Position numbers and translations under genes: made by a program | From: an uncultured Gammaproteobacteria bacterium | GTDB taxonomy: Bacteria > Pseudomonadota > Gammaproteobacteria > UBA9214 | Length of the DNA stretch: 7,746 bases | Assembly (NCBI GenBank): GCA_905480065.1 | Contig: CAJQOV010000143.1 | Coordinates: forward strand, 1-7,746 | Direction: 5' to 3' | Part shown: one piece after another, positions 6,185-7,746 of the stretch | Numbering within the stretch: the stretch's first letter is position 1 | How the letters are laid out: the number at the start of each line of letters is the position of its first letter | Notes under the pieces: generated by a model | Database searches by the model: none | The model's input: the letters and a program-made list of their open reading frames with translations, nothing else | Told to the model about the DNA's origin: nothing

Positions 6185-7311
6185 TCGCCGGTCGTCTCCG
6201 CGGGTGCGGCTTCGGCTTGCAGCTGCGCTTGCGTCGTGGTTTCACCCTGTGCCACCCACTCCATGAAAATCTGGTAGCCAACGGCCAGCAGTACCGCGCC
6301 GATGAACAGGCCGATAATGCCGCTGGATATCATGCCGCCCAGCGCACCGAGCAGAATAACCGGCATCGGCGCATCCACGCCCCGGCCGAGCAGGAGTGGC
6401 TTGAGGAAGTTATCGGCCATGCCGGCGAGCAGCAGGTAGACGGTGAAAATCACGTTGCTCATGGTGGAATCGCCGGCCCACCACAGATAAGCGATTGCGG
6501 GTAAGCTGATGAGCAGGGCCGGCAATTGCGCAATGCCGAACAGCAGCACGGCTATTGCCAGTATGCCGGCCGCCGGAATACCGGCCCAGATAAAACCTAC
6601 CCCCAGCAGTACGGCCTGGATAAAGGCCACACCGATTACCCCCGTGGCCACCGAGCGAATCGTTGCGGTAGAGAGGCTGTGCAGTCGCAGCCCCGCCGCC
6701 GGCCCGGCCAGGCGGCTGAAGATTCGCTGCATGGCCATGCTCCCTGACTCACCAAAGGCCAGCATGATCCCGGCGATGATCAGCGATCCCAGAAACTGTA
6801 AAACACCGCCCGCCGTGCTCGACGCCAGCATCAGCAGGTACTTGGTGAAATTGGTCAGTTGCGGCCTGATTTCTTCCAGCAGCGCTGGCAAATCGCGTGC
6901 CGCCAGGCTCCAGGTATCGTAGATCTTGTTGCCCACGAGTGGCCATTTTGCCACGGCGGGATCGGGCTGCTTGATCACCAACCCCTGGTCCTGGAAAGCG
7001 GCATGCAAGTCGTGAACCTGGCCCGCGAAGGAACTGCCGAGCAGCACGATTGGCACCCCGATCAGCACGATCCCCAACAGCACGACCAGTGTAGCAGCCC
7101 GGCCCTGTCGACCTCCGCACCGCCTGGCGACCCGCTGATAGAGGGGGTAGACCGCAACGGCAAGAATCAACGCCCACAGCATCAGCGCCATGAACGGCTG
7201 GAAGATACGCGCACAGATAACCACCAGGAATGCAATGATGCCGAGACGGATCAGCATGTCGGTCAAATCCCTGGAGAACAGTTTTCTGGCCATTTCATCG
7301 TTTAGCTGCAT
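6181..7311 (-). CDS. AI-2E family transporter (YdiK/TqsA/PerM-like membrane protein)
   Basis: The 376-residue polytopic inner-membrane protein belongs to the AI-2E (UPF0118) family. The best-studied members affect autoinducer-2 export or act as Na+/H+-type antiporters, so the name does not fix the substrate. Two N-terminal membrane segments (about 22-55) and a third (about 72-94) precede a polar region (95-155). The conserved C-terminal half contains ATGVIGVAFIQAVLLGVGF (222-240), GIAQLPALLISLPA (259-272), DNFLKPLLLGRG (300-311) and LLGALGGMISSGIIGLFIGA (320-339). The tail (355-376) is Q-, A-, T- and E-rich. The start ATG at 7311 has GGAG 11 nt upstream (7326-7323). This is the first gene of the operon, and its TGA overlaps the next start by 4 nt. 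It may share a job with the efflux pump or only its expression; the sequence does not say. Confidence 0.92.
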   Translation of the reverse strand: MQLNDEMARKLFSRDLTDMLIRLGIIAFLVVICARIFQPFMALMLWALILAVAVYPLYQRVARRCGGRQGRAATLVVLLGIVLIGVPIVLLGSSFAGQVHDLHAAFQDQGLVIKQPDPAVAKWPLVGNKIYDTWSLAARDLPALLEEIRPQLTNFTKYLLMLASSTAGGVLQFLGSLIIAGIMLAFGESGSMAMQRIFSRLAGPAAGLRLHSLSTATIRSVATGVIGVAFIQAVLLGVGFIWAGIPAAGILAIAVLLFGIAQLPALLISLPAIAYLWWAGDSTMSNVIFTVYLLLAGMADNFLKPLLLGRGVDAPMPVILLGALGGMISSGIIGLFIGAVLLAVGYQIFMEWVAQGETTTQAQLQAEAAPAETTGE

Positions 7312-7719
7312 CGGGTCATATTCTCCCTGTGTGGTTGGATTACTGCCGACATGTCAGCCACCGGCTGCGACCGCAGTGCAGCCAGCTGACCGGCATGGTC
7401 TCATGATGCATGAAGTCAATATCCACTGATCCGGTAACCGGATTGCAGAGTCCCGCCGGCACCGCGCTCGCCATCCGGAATCAAAAGCTTGCGCATACCC
7501 GGCAGTTGCCCCCGAAAGCCGCCCCGGCAAATGGCCTGCCGATATGCCCTGTCAGGCGTACTCCGGGGCGGTGGTCCAGTGACCTGCGAGCGCCTGATTA
7601 TGGCCACAATCATACCGCGGGTCGGCCAATTTCGGTATCTGGTAAAAGTCTGCGCTGCTGGTATCTAACCCGTCATCATCCGCGGCGTCACGCGCGCTTC
7701 GCTATCACCGGCGTAACGG
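7312..7719. other. Upstream region of the efflux operon, no convincing gene
   Basis: About 400 bases lie between the operon start and the last repeat copy. A - strand frame of 65 codons (7613-7416) is open, but it has arginine- and glycine-rich content, no recognised motif and no good ribosome binding site, so I do not call it. The region should contain the operon promoter. TTGACT on the - strand (7419-7414) is a fair -35 box, but the bases 17 bp further (ATGCCG) are not a -10 box. No tRNA, riboswitch or terminator was recognised. Confidence 0.5.
7429..7443. promoter_or_regulatory. 15-bp palindrome, possible operator of the efflux operon
   Basis: ATCCGGTAACCGGAT has perfect 7-bp arms around one central base. 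It lies 117 bp upstream of the first gene of the operon and about 10 bp upstream of the TTGACT that could be a -35 box. Efflux operons are often controlled by TetR-, MarR- or LysR-type regulators binding such sites, but no regulator gene is in the window. A weaker dyad, TCATG-ATG-CATGA, lies at 7401-7413, just downstream of TTGACT. Confidence 0.3.
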
Positions 7720-7746
7720 GAACAAAAAGGGGTCGGTGTCATTTTT
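7720..7746 (+). repeat. Distal copy of the GGGGTCGGTGTCATTT-core repeat
   Basis: Bases 7720-7744 match the 25-bp repeat exactly (GAACAAAAA plus the core), and the copy runs to the window edge. Its orientation is opposite to the copies at 537-561 and 576-600, so all six genes are bracketed by a perfect 25-bp inverted repeat. More copies may follow outside the window. Confidence 0.92.

Noticed and set aside
7391..7419. Complete sigma-70 promoter for the efflux operon based on TTGACT (7419-7414)
   Set aside because: At 17-bp spacing the -10 position reads ATGCCG, with no match to TATAAT, and shifts of one or two bases do not help.
7416..7613. A 65-codon - strand frame upstream of the efflux operon
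   Set aside because: There is no recognisable motif or ribosome binding site, and it runs through the palindrome at 7429-7443. A real small gene cannot be excluded, but nothing supports it.

Overview
The window looks like a piece of a gammaproteobacterial chromosome. The evidence is indirect: GC-rich coding sequence, gram-negative envelope proteins (an outer-membrane efflux lipoprotein and a periplasmic adaptor), and intergenic palindromes of a kind I recall from gammaproteobacteria. I cannot name a genus. There is no rRNA, tRNA, transposase, integrase or CRISPR array in view.

Layout. Positions 1-609 are a non-coding repeat zone. It holds nine copies of a short repeat with the core GGGGTCGGTGTCATTT, seven on the + strand and two inverted. 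Between the two clusters of copies lies a different palindromic element (about 197-390) with several hairpins whose loops contain GGA. A + strand gene for an APC-type amino acid/polyamine permease follows (662-1870). Convergent to it is a tightly packed - strand operon of five genes, transcribed from 7311 down to 1972: an AI-2E/YdiK-family membrane protein, a NodT/OprM-type outer-membrane efflux lipoprotein, a HlyD/EmrA-type membrane fusion protein, a DUF2955 (FUSC-like) inner-membrane protein, and a small potassium-channel-like protein with a TLGYGD selectivity filter. The upstream region of the operon (7312-7719) has no convincing gene but contains a 15-bp palindrome (7429-7443). The window ends on a tenth copy of the repeat (7720-7746).

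How the genes work together. The outer-membrane factor, the adaptor and the DUF2955 protein have the parts of a tripartite efflux pump of the AaeAB type, here with its own dedicated outer-membrane channel. The flanking AI-2E-family protein and potassium channel are translationally coupled to the pump genes (stop/start overlaps of 4 and 7 nt), so they are probably produced in step with it. The substrate is unknown. Aromatic or other weak organic acids are a guess from AaeB/FUSC relatives. The channel could balance charge, but that is inference.

The least ordinary part is the repeat landscape. The inverted pairs form bidirectional terminator-like hairpins. A 66-bp composite unit is duplicated. 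One inverted copy and the copy at the window end form a 25-bp perfect inverted repeat that brackets all six genes.
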